Positions 1-8,855 are shown, numbered from the stretch's first letter. The stretch is DNA of 64,000 nucleotides from Acidovorax sp. 69 (GCF_002797445.1 NZ_PGEP01000001.1:3658501-3722500); one strand, 5' to 3'. Notes: a model not told the origin generated them from the sequence alone. Numbers and translations are program-made.

Positions 1-336
1 GTGCCCGTCCCCCCGCTGCTGCTGCAACCCCTGGTAGAAAACGCCATCCGCCATGGCCTGGAGCCCCAGGTGCAGGGTGGCCACATCACCGTGCGCGCAC
101 GCACGCGCACCGGGCCCGACGGCCCGCTGCTGATGATCGAGGTCAATGACACCGGCGCAGGCCTGCCCACCACCTTGCCCACGCCGGGCCCCGGCCAAAG
201 TTTCGGACTGGTCCAGGTGCGTGAGCGTCTGGCGACCTTGCACGGCGATGCAGGCACTCTTGATTTGATAGCTGCCAGCGCAGGCGGCACTAGCGCTTGC
301 GTCACTTTTCCCTTGAAAATGGCACCCACCCCATGA
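1..336 (+). CDS. Sensor histidine kinase of the LytS/AlgZ type, 3' end only
   Basis: This is the C-terminal 111 residues of a gene that begins before the window. The piece is an ATP-binding HATPase_c domain: an N box (VENAIRHG), a G1 box (NDTGAGL) and a G2-like stretch (FGLVQVRERL) appear in order, as in the His_kinase/LytS family. The stop codon overlaps the start of the following LytTR response regulator by 4 bp (ATGA), so the two form a kinase-regulator pair. The kinase would phosphorylate that regulator. The sensing domain is outside the window, so the signal cannot be read. The last ~15 codons run through a copy of a dispersed repeat (260-311). Confidence 0.88.
   Translation: MPVPPLLLQPLVENAIRHGLEPQVQGGHITVRARTRTGPDGPLLMIEVNDTGAGLPTTLPTPGPGQSFGLVQVRERLATLHGDAGTLDLIAASAGGTSACVTFPLKMAPTP
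260..311. repeat. Dispersed Comamonadaceae-type short repeat, copy in kinase 3' end
   Basis: The stretch contains TTTGATAGCTGCCAGCGC followed by ACTAGCGCTTGCG, the same building blocks (GATAGCT, AGCGCTT) found in intergenic copies near 51021 and 53909. Here it is translated as the C-terminal end of the histidine kinase. Confidence 0.5.
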
Positions 337-1172
337 ACCCACCCGCCCCCCGCGCCCTGATTGCCGAAGACGAACCCCTGCTGGCCGCAGCCCTGCGGCA
401 GGAGTTGGCCCAAGCCTGGCCGGGGCTGGAAATCGTGGCCACCGTGGGCGACGGACGATCGGCCGTACAACAGGTGCTGGCACTGCAGCCCGACGTGCTG
501 TTTTTTGACATCCGCATGCCCGGCCTGAGCGGGCTCGATGCGGCCGTGGAGCTGGCCGACGCCTGGCCCACCGAGGGCCCGGCCAGCCGCCCCTTCCCGG
601 CCCTGGTGTTTGTCACGGCCTACGACCAGTACGCCGTGCAGGCATTCGAGGCGCAGGCCATCGACTACCTGCTCAAGCCCGTGCAAACGATTCGCCTTCA
701 AAAAACTGTGCAAAAAGTACAGGTTGCACTGATGAATAAAGCGCAAGCAGCTATCAATTTTGAAGTAACCATTCGTCAATTGCGCCACCTGATGACGGCC
801 CCAGGTGTCGTCGCACCGGGTGGGACACCCGCCACTGCCGGCATCACCCCCCTCACGCTCATCCAGGCCAGCAACGGCAGCCAGATTCACATGGTGCCGG
901 TGGCCGACGTGCTGTATTTCGAGGCCGCCGACAAATACGTGCGGGTGCTGACTGCCGCACGCGAGTACCTGATCCGCACCCCGCTCAAGGATCTGATCGG
1001 GCAACTCGATACCCAGGTGTTCTGGCAGATTCATCGCAGCACGCTGGTGCGCGCCAGCGTCATCACCACCGTGACCCGCGATGAAGCGGGCAAACTGCAC
1101 CTGGAGCTTGCAGGCCGCACGGAAAAACTGCCCGTCAGCCGTCTCTACGCCCATCTGTTCAAGGCGATGTAA
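333..1172 (+). CDS. LytTR-family response regulator (LytR/AlgR type)
   Basis: A 279-residue two-component response regulator. An N-terminal receiver domain (about residues 7-130) carries the acidic pair in AEDEP, the phospho-acceptor D59 in FFDIRMPG and the conserved lysine in LLKPV. A LytTR DNA-binding domain (about 175-279) has the family pattern around YFEAADKYVRV and HRSTLVR. The start at 333 is preferred over an in-frame ATG at 297 because it gives the usual ATGA overlap with the kinase and starts just before the receiver domain. The linker between the domains (about residues 135-150) is encoded by a dispersed genomic repeat, so it is probably not conserved. It converges on the lysE-like gene with 12 bp between them. 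Confidence 0.9.
   Translation: MNPPAPRALIAEDEPLLAAALRQELAQAWPGLEIVATVGDGRSAVQQVLALQPDVLFFDIRMPGLSGLDAAVELADAWPTEGPASRPFPALVFVTAYDQYAVQAFEAQAIDYLLKPVQTIRLQKTVQKVQVALMNKAQAAINFEVTIRQLRHLMTAPGVVAPGGTPATAGITPLTLIQASNGSQIHMVPVADVLYFEAADKYVRVLTAAREYLIRTPLKDLIGQLDTQVFWQIHRSTLVRASVITTVTRDEAGKLHLELAGRTEKLPVSRLYAHLFKAM
735..771. repeat. Dispersed short repeat, copy inside the LytTR regulator gene
   Basis: Read on the minus strand this gives TTGATAGCTGCTTGCGCTTT, the same family as the repeats at 260, 41901, 51021 and 53909. It lies in the inter-domain linker of the response regulator and keeps the frame open. Confidence 0.5.
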
Positions 1173-1184
1173 CGCACAGGGACG

Positions 1185-1817
1185 TCAGCGGTTGGTCGCC
1201 AGCAACAGGCAGCCCGCCCCCATGAAGAAACCGCCAGTGGCCTTGTTCAGGCGCACCACACCGCGCGAGGTACGGATGAAACGGCGAATCTGCCGACCAC
1301 CCGCTGCATACACTGCAGTGGCCACAAACTCGGCCGCCAGATACACGGCACCCAGGATCACAAACTGGCGTGCAGCGGGCTGGCTCGGATCGATGAACTG
1401 GGGAAATATGGCGGCAAACAAGATGATGGCCTTGGGGTTGGTGATACCGAGCAGAAACTCCTGCGCGATGAGCGATCGAAGACGCACAGGCACCGTGCCC
1501 GCCTTCACCTCACCCCCGTCCACCACGTCCAGCCCGCTGAACTCGCGGCTGCGCCACGCACGCCAGCCCAGCCAGAACAGATAGCAGGCACCCACCCACT
1601 TCACCGCCGTGAAAGCTGCCTCGGACGCCAGCAGCATGGCGCCCAGCCCCACCGCAGACACGGTCAAAAAAATTGCGAACGCAGCCACCCGCCCCAGCGT
1701 ACCCACCAGCGCAGCCCCCACACCTGCCCGGATGCCGTTATTGAGCCCACAAAAGTTGTTGGGCCCTGGCGTGAGCGCGATGGCAACCGCCACCGGGGCA
1801 AAAAGAAACGCGTCCAT
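1185..1817 (-). CDS. LysE/RhtB-family amino-acid exporter
   Basis: A 210-residue inner-membrane protein with about six hydrophobic segments. The N-terminal family signature is clear: MDAFLFAPVAVAIALTPGPN, where TPGPN is the hallmark of LysE/RhtB exporters of amino acids and homoserine lactones. A second conserved patch (GITNPKAIIFF-like, here GITNPKAIILF) sits in the middle. The start at 1817 is chosen because the hydrophobic segment begins there; an upstream in-frame start at 1862 would add an unconserved 15-residue tail. The exported substrate cannot be told from sequence. It is convergent with the LytTR regulator. Confidence 0.88.
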   Translation of the reverse strand: MDAFLFAPVAVAIALTPGPNNFCGLNNGIRAGVGAALVGTLGRVAAFAIFLTVSAVGLGAMLLASEAAFTAVKWVGACYLFWLGWRAWRSREFSGLDVVDGGEVKAGTVPVRLRSLIAQEFLLGITNPKAIILFAAIFPQFIDPSQPAARQFVILGAVYLAAEFVATAVYAAGGRQIRRFIRTSRGVVRLNKATGGFFMGAGCLLLATNR

Positions 1818-1930
1818 AAAACAATCCTTCAGGGAACCGGCAACACCACGAGGCGCTGCCACCAGCAGCCTTGCAGTCTAAAACAAGGCGGTATCAGGAC
1901 GCTCGCACCGTCGGGTGCCAAGGACTGATG

Positions 1931-2560
1931 TCAGGCCTTCAATTCCATCACCGTGCCCCAGGGCACGCCCAGCAGCGCCTCGTAGTGCGCCACCACCACC
2001 ACACGCCCTGGCTGGTCAGCCACTTGCGCCAGGGCATGCCCGAGATAGGTGGCCGATGGTTTGTCGAGCCCACCCACAGGCTCATCGATCAGTGTGAGCG
2101 GCGCCCCCGAAGCCAGGGCCCCGGCCATCAGCACCTTGCGTTTGCTGCCGGTGGACAACGCGTAAAACGGCTTGTCCAGATGCTCCTGCAGCGTAAAGCC
2201 CTCGGTGTGTGCCGCCAGCGCGGCGGCATCCCACAGGGGGTAACGTGCTGGCAGACTGCCGAGCCAGCCACGGGCTGTGAGCTGATCGACATTGCCGGAG
2301 CGTGGGTCGGCCCAGAACACCTTTTGCGCATAGTCCGTGGGCGCCTCGCTTTGGCGAACACCCTGCAGGCTGATGTGCCCGGCCTGCGCGGTGAGCTCCC
2401 CCGCCAGCAGGCGCAACAACGTGGTCTTGCCACTGCACTCGTCGCCGCGCACCAGTACCAGGCCCGCAGGCCATGCCAGCGACAGCCCGTCCAGCACCGC
2501 GCACTCGGGGTAGGAAAACCGCAGCCCATCCACTTGCAACACCAGGTTCTCAACCGCCAT
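1931..2560 (-). CDS. Stand-alone ABC transporter ATP-binding protein
   Basis: A 209-residue ABC ATPase: Walker A GDECSGKT (residues 39-46), a degenerate signature LSTGS in place of LSGGQ, Walker B LTLIDEP followed by a D loop (GGLD), and a switch histidine in VVVAH. No permease or binding protein is adjacent, so its partner must be elsewhere, or it may serve a non-transport role. The size and motif spacing recall small ATPases such as CcmA, but ccm genes are absent. It is the last gene of a minus-strand run, 32 bp after the EamA permease. The start at 2560 begins just before the ABC fold. Confidence 0.82.
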   Translation of the reverse strand: MAVENLVLQVDGLRFSYPECAVLDGLSLAWPAGLVLVRGDECSGKTTLLRLLAGELTAQAGHISLQGVRQSEAPTDYAQKVFWADPRSGNVDQLTARGWLGSLPARYPLWDAAALAAHTEGFTLQEHLDKPFYALSTGSKRKVLMAGALASGAPLTLIDEPVGGLDKPSATYLGHALAQVADQPGRVVVVAHYEALLGVPWGTVMELKA

Positions 2561-2592
2561 GTTTCTCAGCCAAAAAGAAGAAAGGGGGAATT

Positions 2593-3501
2593 TTAGGGAG
2601 CACGCCGTGCCCGCCACCAGCCTCCGGCCTGGTTCACCACCAGGCCACACAACACCGCCGCCGCGCCCGCCCATTGCAGTGGCAAGGGCGTCTCGCCCAA
2701 AAAGGCATAGGCGGCCCACAGCCCCACCACGGGAACCAGTAGCGAAAACGGCGTGACCCGCCCTGCTGCATGGCGCTGCAGCAGTTGGGTCCACAGCGTG
2801 TAGGCCAGCAGGGTGGCCAAAAATGCCAAGTAGCCCACGGCAAGAAGCGCTGTGCCATCGATGGCCTGCAATTGCGCCACGACGCCGCTGGCACTTTCGG
2901 TCCACACCGCCAGCGCAAAGAACGGCGCGATGGGCACCACGCTGCTCCACACGATGAACGGAAACGGTGCATAGGCACCGGCTTGCGCCGCGCGCCGCAC
3001 CACCAGGTTGGACACCGCCCACATGAACGCCGCCCCCAGCGTCAACACAAAGCCCGCCAGCGTCATCTGCCCGGGCCCTTCGCCATGGGCCAGGCCAATC
3101 GTCATCAGACCGCCAAACGCCAGCAGCAAGCCCCACCACTGCCAGGGCTTGGCGCGCTCGCCGAGCAGCGGAGCAGCCAGCAGCAGCGTAAAAAATGCCT
3201 GCGTCTGCATGACCACCGAGGCCATGCCCGCCGTCATGCCCAGCTGCAAGCCCAGAAACAGAAAGCCGAACTGCCCGAGCCCCTGCGCCAGCCCGTAACC
3301 AACCACAAAGCGCCAGGGCAACGACGGGCGTGGCACAAAAAGCAAAAAAGGCAGCGACGCGGCAGTGAACCGCAGGGCGCCCAGCAGCATGGGGCTGAGC
3401 CCCTGCAAGCCCAGCTTCATCACGACAAAATTCAGCCCCCAGATGACGACCACGGCCAGCGCCCGCAGCAGGTCGCCACGGCTCAGTGCGCGGGCCGTCA
3501 T
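2593..3501 (-). CDS. EamA/DMT-superfamily permease
   Basis: A 302-residue integral membrane protein with about ten hydrophobic segments arranged as two EamA repeats. Family-typical stretches are VIWGLNFVVMK near the N terminus and the second-repeat segment ending in FLGETPLPLQWAGAAAVLCG. DMT permeases export or import small metabolites such as amino acids and nucleotide precursors; the substrate is unknown. Its start codon overlaps the stop of the upstream epimerase gene (ATGA at 3498-3501), so it is translationally coupled to that operon. Confidence 0.88.
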   Translation of the reverse strand: MTARALSRGDLLRALAVVVIWGLNFVVMKLGLQGLSPMLLGALRFTAASLPFLLFVPRPSLPWRFVVGYGLAQGLGQFGFLFLGLQLGMTAGMASVVMQTQAFFTLLLAAPLLGERAKPWQWWGLLLAFGGLMTIGLAHGEGPGQMTLAGFVLTLGAAFMWAVSNLVVRRAAQAGAYAPFPFIVWSSVVPIAPFFALAVWTESASGVVAQLQAIDGTALLAVGYLAFLATLLAYTLWTQLLQRHAAGRVTPFSLLVPVVGLWAAYAFLGETPLPLQWAGAAAVLCGLVVNQAGGWWRARRAP

Positions 3502-4508
3502 GCCAGCGCCGGGCGCACGGACGCCGTGACCGGTCGGCCCTGGCGATCCCGGGCAGCCACAAAGGCATCGAACGCCTCGGCGCTGGTCTTGCCGGGTACG
3601 TAGCCCAACACCTCCTTGAGCGCCGTGTTGAGCAGCACCGGGCGGTAGCGCAGAAAGTCCAGCTGCTCCGACCCGTAGCGACTCACGCCCAGCGTGGAGC
3701 CAACCGCCAGCGCGGCGCGCAGCAGGCCTGCGGGCAACTCCAGCACCGGTTTGCCCAGGCGCCGGGCAATCTCGCGCAATGGCAACGCGCCATCCCCCGC
3801 CAGGTTGAAGCAGCCCGCGCGCTGCGTGCGCAGCGAATGCACGATGGCACCCGTCACGTCCTCGTCCCAGATAAAGACGAAAGGGCTCTCGCTGCCACGG
3901 ATGGCCAGCAGGCGTGGCTTGTCGAACAGCGCCGTGATCTGGTTGTCCACGCGCTCGCCCAGGATGGTGCCAATGCGCAGCACGGTCTGCGCCAGCGCGG
4001 GATGTTGGGCGCGGTACTGCGCCAGCATTTCTTCGACCAGCCGCTTGTGGTGCGAATAGGCAAACACTTCATTGCCGCGCAGTGCATCGGTTTCACGCAA
4101 CCAGTCCGGGTTGTCGGCGTGGTAGCCATACGCGGCCCCGCTGGAACTGACCACGATGTGCTGGACCCCCGTGGCCACGCAGGCATCAAGCACATTCTGG
4201 CTGCCGAGCACGTCCACAGAATATTCAAATTCCCGGCTGGAGCCCTTGCCCGGCGTGACGATGGAAGCCAGATGCACCACGCTGTCGATGGCATGGGCGG
4301 CCAGCGTCTGCGCCAGTGCCGGGTCGCGCACGTCCAGCACCACATAGGTCACACCGGGCAGGCGGCGCTCGGCAGGCACTTCCCGCACATCGGCGGCCAC
4401 GAGGGTGGAGACGCCCTCCCGAACCAACGCAGCCACCACGCCGCGCCCCAAGAAGCCATCGGCCCCGGTGACCAGAACACGGCGCGTGTTGAACGTCGAT
4501 GCAGTCAT
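3498..4508 (-). CDS. NAD-dependent epimerase/dehydratase (extended SDR)
   Basis: A 336-residue extended short-chain dehydrogenase. The N-terminal Rossmann motif is TGADGFLGRG, and the strand carrying the catalytic serine reads IVVSSSGAAYG. The expected YxxxK site appears as YSHHK (about residues 150-154), so the Ser/Tyr/Lys triad looks present. The start at 4508 is fixed by an ATGA overlap with the symporter stop and by the position of the glycine motif. It lies between a bile-acid-type symporter and an EamA permease in an operon rich in redox enzymes. It may act on a hydroxy or keto group of the imported substrate, but that is inference. Confidence 0.87.
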   Translation of the reverse strand: MTASTFNTRRVLVTGADGFLGRGVVAALVREGVSTLVAADVREVPAERRLPGVTYVVLDVRDPALAQTLAAHAIDSVVHLASIVTPGKGSSREFEYSVDVLGSQNVLDACVATGVQHIVVSSSGAAYGYHADNPDWLRETDALRGNEVFAYSHHKRLVEEMLAQYRAQHPALAQTVLRIGTILGERVDNQITALFDKPRLLAIRGSESPFVFIWDEDVTGAIVHSLRTQRAGCFNLAGDGALPLREIARRLGKPVLELPAGLLRAALAVGSTLGVSRYGSEQLDFLRYRPVLLNTALKEVLGYVPGKTSAEAFDAFVAARDRQGRPVTASVRPALA

Positions 4509-5440
4509 TCGCCGTTCCCCTTGCCATTGGCCACCGCTGGCACCACGGCCGGCCTGCGCCCCCACCACCCCGCGAGCGCCAGGCCCGCGATGATGTCCCA
4601 GAAGCCCCACACACCTGCCACCACGGCCATGCCACCCAGGCCTCCGAAGAAGCTGAAGATCAACACCAGGCCCAGCCCCGCATTGCGGATGCCTACTTCG
4701 ATGCTCACGGCACGCCGGTCATAGTCAGAAAGGCCACTGAGCCGCGCGCAGGCATAGCCCGTACCAAAAGCCAGTGCATCGTGCAGCACCACCGCCAGCA
4801 GCACCAGCGCCACGTAGTCCAGAAAGTAGCGCCAGTTGCCCGCCACGGCGCCAAGGATGAAGCCAATCAGGCAGACAAAACTCAGGATACGCACGGGCTT
4901 GTGCACCCTTTGTGTGAAGCGCGGCAGCTTCTCGGCACACAGAATGCCCAGTACAAACGGCAATCCGATGATGACCACGATGTGCCCCGCCATCTCCAGC
5001 GGGTCGATCGCAATGGCCCGCAGGAGCGGCGCCGCCGTAGGATGCATGCCGCCCCAGAACGCGAAATTGAGCGGCATGAGCACGATGGCCAGCGCATTCG
5101 ATATCGCCGTCATGGACACCGACAGCGCCACATTCCCGCCTGCCCGGTGCGTGAGGATGTTGCTCACATTGCCAGGCGGGCAGCACGCCACGAGGATCAT
5201 GCCCAGCGCAATGCTGGGGCCGGGCTTGAGCAGCAGTGTGAGCGCAAAGGTCACCGCAGGCAGCACGATGAACTGGGCCGCGATGCCCACCGCCATGGCC
5301 CCGGGCATGCGCAGCACGCGCTTGAAGTCGGCCACGCGCGTATCGAGCGCAATGCCGAACATGAGAAAGCCCAGCACCACGTTGAGCGCCACGAGCGATG
5401 CAGGGTTGAAATTGAGGCGTATTTCGTCGACAGGCAGCAT
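4505..5440 (-). CDS. Bile acid:sodium symporter family (BASS/SBF) transporter
   Basis: A 311-residue inner-membrane protein with nine to ten hydrophobic segments and the SBF-family region CCPPGNVSNILTHRAGGNVA, which holds the conserved sodium-site residues. Members import sterols, organic acids or sulfo-compounds with sodium. The start at 5440 places the first residues (MLPVDEIRLNFNP) directly before the first helix. Its end overlaps the epimerase start by 4 bp, and it follows the flavin monooxygenase with 10 bp between them. The neighbours suggest a lipophilic ketone, sterol or terpenoid-like substrate, which is inferred only from context. Confidence 0.88.
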   Translation of the reverse strand: MLPVDEIRLNFNPASLVALNVVLGFLMFGIALDTRVADFKRVLRMPGAMAVGIAAQFIVLPAVTFALTLLLKPGPSIALGMILVACCPPGNVSNILTHRAGGNVALSVSMTAISNALAIVLMPLNFAFWGGMHPTAAPLLRAIAIDPLEMAGHIVVIIGLPFVLGILCAEKLPRFTQRVHKPVRILSFVCLIGFILGAVAGNWRYFLDYVALVLLAVVLHDALAFGTGYACARLSGLSDYDRRAVSIEVGIRNAGLGLVLIFSFFGGLGGMAVVAGVWGFWDIIAGLALAGWWGRRPAVVPAVANGKGNGE

Positions 5441-5450
5441 CGTGGGCCTT

Positions 5451-6785
5451 TCAGGCGAGGGCCGCCGAGGCTGCCCGCACCGCGTTGCGGTAGGTGTCTT
5501 TGTGCACGTAGTACGCCATGCGCTCCAGCTTGAGGTACTTGAAACCGCCTGACAGATCGGGCTGCGGGCCCGCCTTGGCTTGGCGCAGGGCTTCGGCACG
5601 CGGAGACCCCTCGGCTTGCGCCTTGAAGAAGCGCGCCATCAGCTCGGCCTGTTCGTAGCGGCCCTGCCAGCCGATGCCACTGGCCTCGATCATGCCCATC
5701 ACCGCCAGGTTGTCGAAACGCGGCGACAGAATGTTGAGATACAGCTGCGGCGCCATGCCCTGCCAGTTGAGCAGGCTGTGGTCGATGAAGGGGTAGTGCA
5801 GTTGGTAGCCCGTGGCGCAGAGCACCAGGTCGTAGTCCTGCGCGCGGCCGTCTTTGAAGTGCACGGTGTGGCCGTCAAAGCGGGCGATGTCGGGCTTCAC
5901 ATGAATATCGCCATGGCCCAGGTGGTGCAGCACCAGCGAGTTCACCACGGGGTGCGACTCATACATCTTGTAGTCGGGTTTGGGCAGGCCAAAACGCACC
6001 GGGTCGCCGGTGAACCACTGCAGCACCACGCTGTCGACTTTTTGCTTGAGCCAGGGCGGCATCTTGAACTTGCCACCCAACGTGTCAGCGGGCTTGCCGA
6101 ACACATATTTGGGAACGAAGTAATAGCCGCGCCGCACCGACAGATCCACGCTGCGCGCGTAATGCACCGCGTCTACGGCAATGTCACAGCCCGAGTTGCC
6201 CGCGCCCACCACCAGCACGCGTTTGCCCTTGAACAGCTCGGCGCTTTTGTAGGCGCTGGTGTGCAGCAGTTCGCCATCAAACTGGCCTTCAAAGCGCGGC
6301 ATGTTGGGCTCGGCCAGCGTTCCGTTGGCAATCACCACGCCCTTGAACTCTGCGGTTTGCGCGGGGCCGCCGTGCTGGCTCCAGGTGATGCGCCACAGCG
6401 GCGCATTGCCCTCGCCCACGGGCTCCACCTTGAGCACCCGCGTGCCAAACCCGTAGTGCGGGCGCAGGGCAAAGTGCTCGGCAAAGTCCATGAAGTACTG
6501 CCGCATCTCGCGGTGACTGGGGTAGTCGGCGACCTCGGCGCGCATGGGGAACTCGGTGAACTCCGTCGTGTGTTTGCTGGAGATCAGGTGGGCCGACTCG
6601 TACACCGTGCTGCGCGGGTTTTCGATGTTCCACAAACCGCCTACCTCGGTGTGCGCTTCAAAGCCCTGAAAAGGAACGCCCAGCTTTTGCAGGTTGCGGG
6701 CAGCCGCCAGGCCGCTGGGGCCGGCGCCAATCAGGGCGATCTGGGTGCGGGTGTCTGCCACGGTGGGTTGTGTCTCCGTTGTCAT
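5451..6785 (-). CDS. Flavin-containing monooxygenase (FMO-type)
   Basis: A 444-residue class B flavoprotein. The FAD Rossmann motif GAGPSGLAAARNL lies near residue 18 and is followed by GGLWN. The fingerprint FxGxxxHxxxY reads FDGELLHTSAY; the terminal Tyr matches the FMO rather than the Baeyer-Villiger (Trp) version. An NADPH Rossmann motif reads VVGAGNSGCDIA. A late motif (CATGY) is also conserved in the family. It probably oxygenates N, S or carbonyl groups using NADPH and O2. Its start overlaps the preceding SDR stop (ATGA). Its co-transcription with an SBF-type symporter suggests uptake followed by oxidation. Confidence 0.9.
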   Translation of the reverse strand: MTTETQPTVADTRTQIALIGAGPSGLAAARNLQKLGVPFQGFEAHTEVGGLWNIENPRSTVYESAHLISSKHTTEFTEFPMRAEVADYPSHREMRQYFMDFAEHFALRPHYGFGTRVLKVEPVGEGNAPLWRITWSQHGGPAQTAEFKGVVIANGTLAEPNMPRFEGQFDGELLHTSAYKSAELFKGKRVLVVGAGNSGCDIAVDAVHYARSVDLSVRRGYYFVPKYVFGKPADTLGGKFKMPPWLKQKVDSVVLQWFTGDPVRFGLPKPDYKMYESHPVVNSLVLHHLGHGDIHVKPDIARFDGHTVHFKDGRAQDYDLVLCATGYQLHYPFIDHSLLNWQGMAPQLYLNILSPRFDNLAVMGMIEASGIGWQGRYEQAELMARFFKAQAEGSPRAEALRQAKAGPQPDLSGGFKYLKLERMAYYVHKDTYRNAVRAASAALA

Positions 6786-7630
6786 GTGTTCTTGCTTTCA
6801 TTTTTTATCGGTGTTTCTGCAGGCAACGGCAGGCCCGGAATGGCCGTTGCCCCCGCCTCGCCCACGCGTGGCTTGCGCGGTTGACCCAGCAGCAGGCGGT
6901 CGTGCAGGGCATCGGGCAGCAGGTTCAGCAAGCGGGCCAGCCAGCCGATGCGCGCGGGCAGCACGATGTGGGTGCGGCCGTTTGCAACGCCTGCCAGCAG
7001 GGCCTTGGCAGCGGCGTCGGGCTCCATGAGGCCCGGCATGGCAAAACGGTTGCCCGCGGTGAGCGCGGTGCGCAGATAGCCGGGGCTGACTGTGCTGACT
7101 AAGATGGATTCACTGCGCAGCTCGGCACGCAAGCTCTCCAGGTAGCGAATCAACCCGCCCTTGCTGGCGCAGTAGGCGCCGTTGCCCGGCATGCCGCGCC
7201 AGCCCGCAATGCTGGCCACACCCACCAGGGCGCCGTGCCGCTGCGCGCGCATGACTTTCACAAACGGTTGAAACGTGGTGGCCGCGCCCAGCAGGTTGAT
7301 CTCCAGCATGCGGCGCAGCACAGCCAGGTCATCGGCTTCGGCAGTGTCAAAACCGCCCGCCACGCCCGCGTTCGCAATCACAAGATCGGGCGCTGCGCCC
7401 GAGCGCGCCATCCAGTCGGCGGCCATGGCTTGCATCGCGGTGCTGTCGGCCACATCGGGCGTGTACACCGCACAGCGCTCAGGCGCCAGCGCTGCCAGCG
7501 CCTGCAAAGCGGGCCTGTGCAGCCCCACCAACGCCACGGCGGTGCCTTGCCCGATCAGCTCCCGCGCCAGGGCCTGGCCCAGGCCACCACAAGCGCCCGT
7601 GAGTACCGCGTTCTGAAAAGTCACCGCCAT
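6782..7630 (-). CDS. Short-chain dehydrogenase/reductase (classical SDR)
   Basis: A 282-residue SDR. The cofactor motif TGACGGLG is near residue 12, the NAG motif reads IANAG, and the catalytic Ser and Tyr/Lys appear in VASIAGWRGMPGNGAYCASK. The ending (about residues 230-282) extends beyond the core and carries hydrophobic patches, as in SDRs that act on lipids. It is the first gene of the minus-strand run and faces the IclR regulator across 61 bp, so that regulator probably controls it. The cofactor (NAD or NADP) cannot be decided with confidence. Confidence 0.88.
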   Translation of the reverse strand: MAVTFQNAVLTGACGGLGQALARELIGQGTAVALVGLHRPALQALAALAPERCAVYTPDVADSTAMQAMAADWMARSGAAPDLVIANAGVAGGFDTAEADDLAVLRRMLEINLLGAATTFQPFVKVMRAQRHGALVGVASIAGWRGMPGNGAYCASKGGLIRYLESLRAELRSESILVSTVSPGYLRTALTAGNRFAMPGLMEPDAAAKALLAGVANGRTHIVLPARIGWLARLLNLLPDALHDRLLLGQPRKPRVGEAGATAIPGLPLPAETPIKNESKNT

Positions 7631-7691
7631 GCCCCCCGTGAAATGTTGGTTTGCAGCTTAGCCACAATGCTCAATAATCCCGAAATGTTTT

Positions 7692-8471
7692 ATGGATTCG
7701 TCTCGAATTCCGAGATTTATGACCAATTCATCACCCAGCCTGCGCCTGTTTGAACTGCTGGAAATCATGTGCGCCCGCGGCCGGCCCTTCAGCTTGGCGG
7801 ACGCCATCGAGGCATCGGGCTGGCCCAAGCCCAGCGTGCACCGCATGCTGGGCCAGCTCGAAAGCGGCGGCTTGCTGGCGCGTGAGCCCGATGGCCGCCG
7901 CTACACCCCCGCTCCACGCCTGCTGCGTCTGGCCGAAAGCGCCCTCAGCGCGGGCACCCAGCATGGCGTGCGCCACGCGGTGCTACGCCAGTTGGTGGCA
8001 GACATCGGGGAGAGCTGCAACCTCACGGCGCTCAGCGGCGCCGAGGTGATTTACCTCGACCGTGTGGAATCGGCCTTTCCGCTGCGCATGGAACTGCGGC
8101 CCGGCACCCGGGTGCCCATCCACTGCTCAGCCAGCGGCAAGCTGTTTCTGGCCCACCTGTCGGCTGCGCGCCGGGCGGCCATCCTGGACGGCCTGCCCCT
8201 CACCCGCCACACCGCGACCACGTTGATCCACCGCGCCGCCCTGGAGGCCGAGCTGGAGCAGATCCTGCGGCAGGGCTACGCCACCGACGCCGAGGAGTTT
8301 GTGGATGGCCTGGTCTGTGTCGCCGTGCCCGTGGTGGGCAGTGGGCAACGCCAGGTACGCTGCGCGGTGGCACTGCAGGCACCAGCGGCACGCATGCCGC
8401 TGGCACAGGCGCTGCAGCAAGTGACCCGCCTGGGCGAAGCCGCCAAGGCACTGAGCCGCACCTGGGCATGA
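7692..8471 (+). CDS. IclR-family transcriptional regulator
   Basis: A 259-residue regulator with an N-terminal winged helix (LRLFELLEIM..., about residues 15-75) and a C-terminal IclR effector-binding domain with the patterns CNLTAL, YLDRVES and HCSASGKLFLA. It is transcribed away from the SDR-FMO-symporter operon, so it probably senses a pathway metabolite and controls that operon. Two starts are possible: 7692 and an in-frame ATG at 7719. An inverted repeat TCTCG-AATTC-CGAGA at 7701-7715 falls between them; if this is an operator, 7719 is the real start. Neither has a strong ribosome-binding site. Confidence 0.88.
   Translation: MDSSRIPRFMTNSSPSLRLFELLEIMCARGRPFSLADAIEASGWPKPSVHRMLGQLESGGLLAREPDGRRYTPAPRLLRLAESALSAGTQHGVRHAVLRQLVADIGESCNLTALSGAEVIYLDRVESAFPLRMELRPGTRVPIHCSASGKLFLAHLSAARRAAILDGLPLTRHTATTLIHRAALEAELEQILRQGYATDAEEFVDGLVCVAVPVVGSGQRQVRCAVALQAPAARMPLAQALQQVTRLGEAAKALSRTWA
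7701..7715. promoter_or_regulatory. Inverted repeat at the start of the IclR regulator gene
   Basis: TCTCG and CGAGA are perfect inverted arms around AATTC. The position between the divergent SDR operon and the regulator fits an autoregulatory operator, but it overlaps the first codons if translation starts at 7692. Confidence 0.35.
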
Positions 8472-8477
8472 CTTTGA

Positions 8478-8855
8478 ATGACGAAGATGAACCTGAAATA
8501 CCTGGATTTTGACTACAGCGAAGACGCGGACGGCGTGGGTACTTTTGATGCCATGGCCAGCGTGTCGCCCGCACAGATTCCCGCATTGCACGCCGAGATC
8601 GGCGCGTTGCTGGCCTGGGCGCACCAGCATTGGCCCGATGCCTGCGGCGCCTTGGAAGACGGGGGCGAATGGCACTACGACCTGCAGGGCGTGCAGGAGG
8701 TCAGCACACCGCTGGTACTGACGTTTGATGACACTGCCGGGCAACTGCGCACGGAGGCAGGCAGCCCCACCCCGCCCCGGACCACGATCACCCTGACGGT
8801 CAGTGGCAACGCTGCCTTTTGCGCTGCGTTGCGCGAAGCCTTCGAGATCGAATAG
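8478..8855 (+). CDS. Hypothetical acidic protein, 125 residues
   Basis: No family is recognised. The protein is short, acidic and soluble, with no signal peptide or membrane segment. It begins MTKMNLKYLDFDYSED, has a central region rich in Trp and His (WAHQHWPDACGALEDG), and ends in a likely beta-rich segment and helix (FCAALREAFEIE). The gene follows the IclR regulator by 6 bp and could be co-transcribed with it. An in-frame ATG at 8487 is an alternative start. GC content and codon use look like those of its neighbours, so it is probably a real gene. Confidence 0.7.
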   Translation: MTKMNLKYLDFDYSEDADGVGTFDAMASVSPAQIPALHAEIGALLAWAHQHWPDACGALEDGGEWHYDLQGVQEVSTPLVLTFDDTAGQLRTEAGSPTPPRTTITLTVSGNAAFCAALREAFEIE

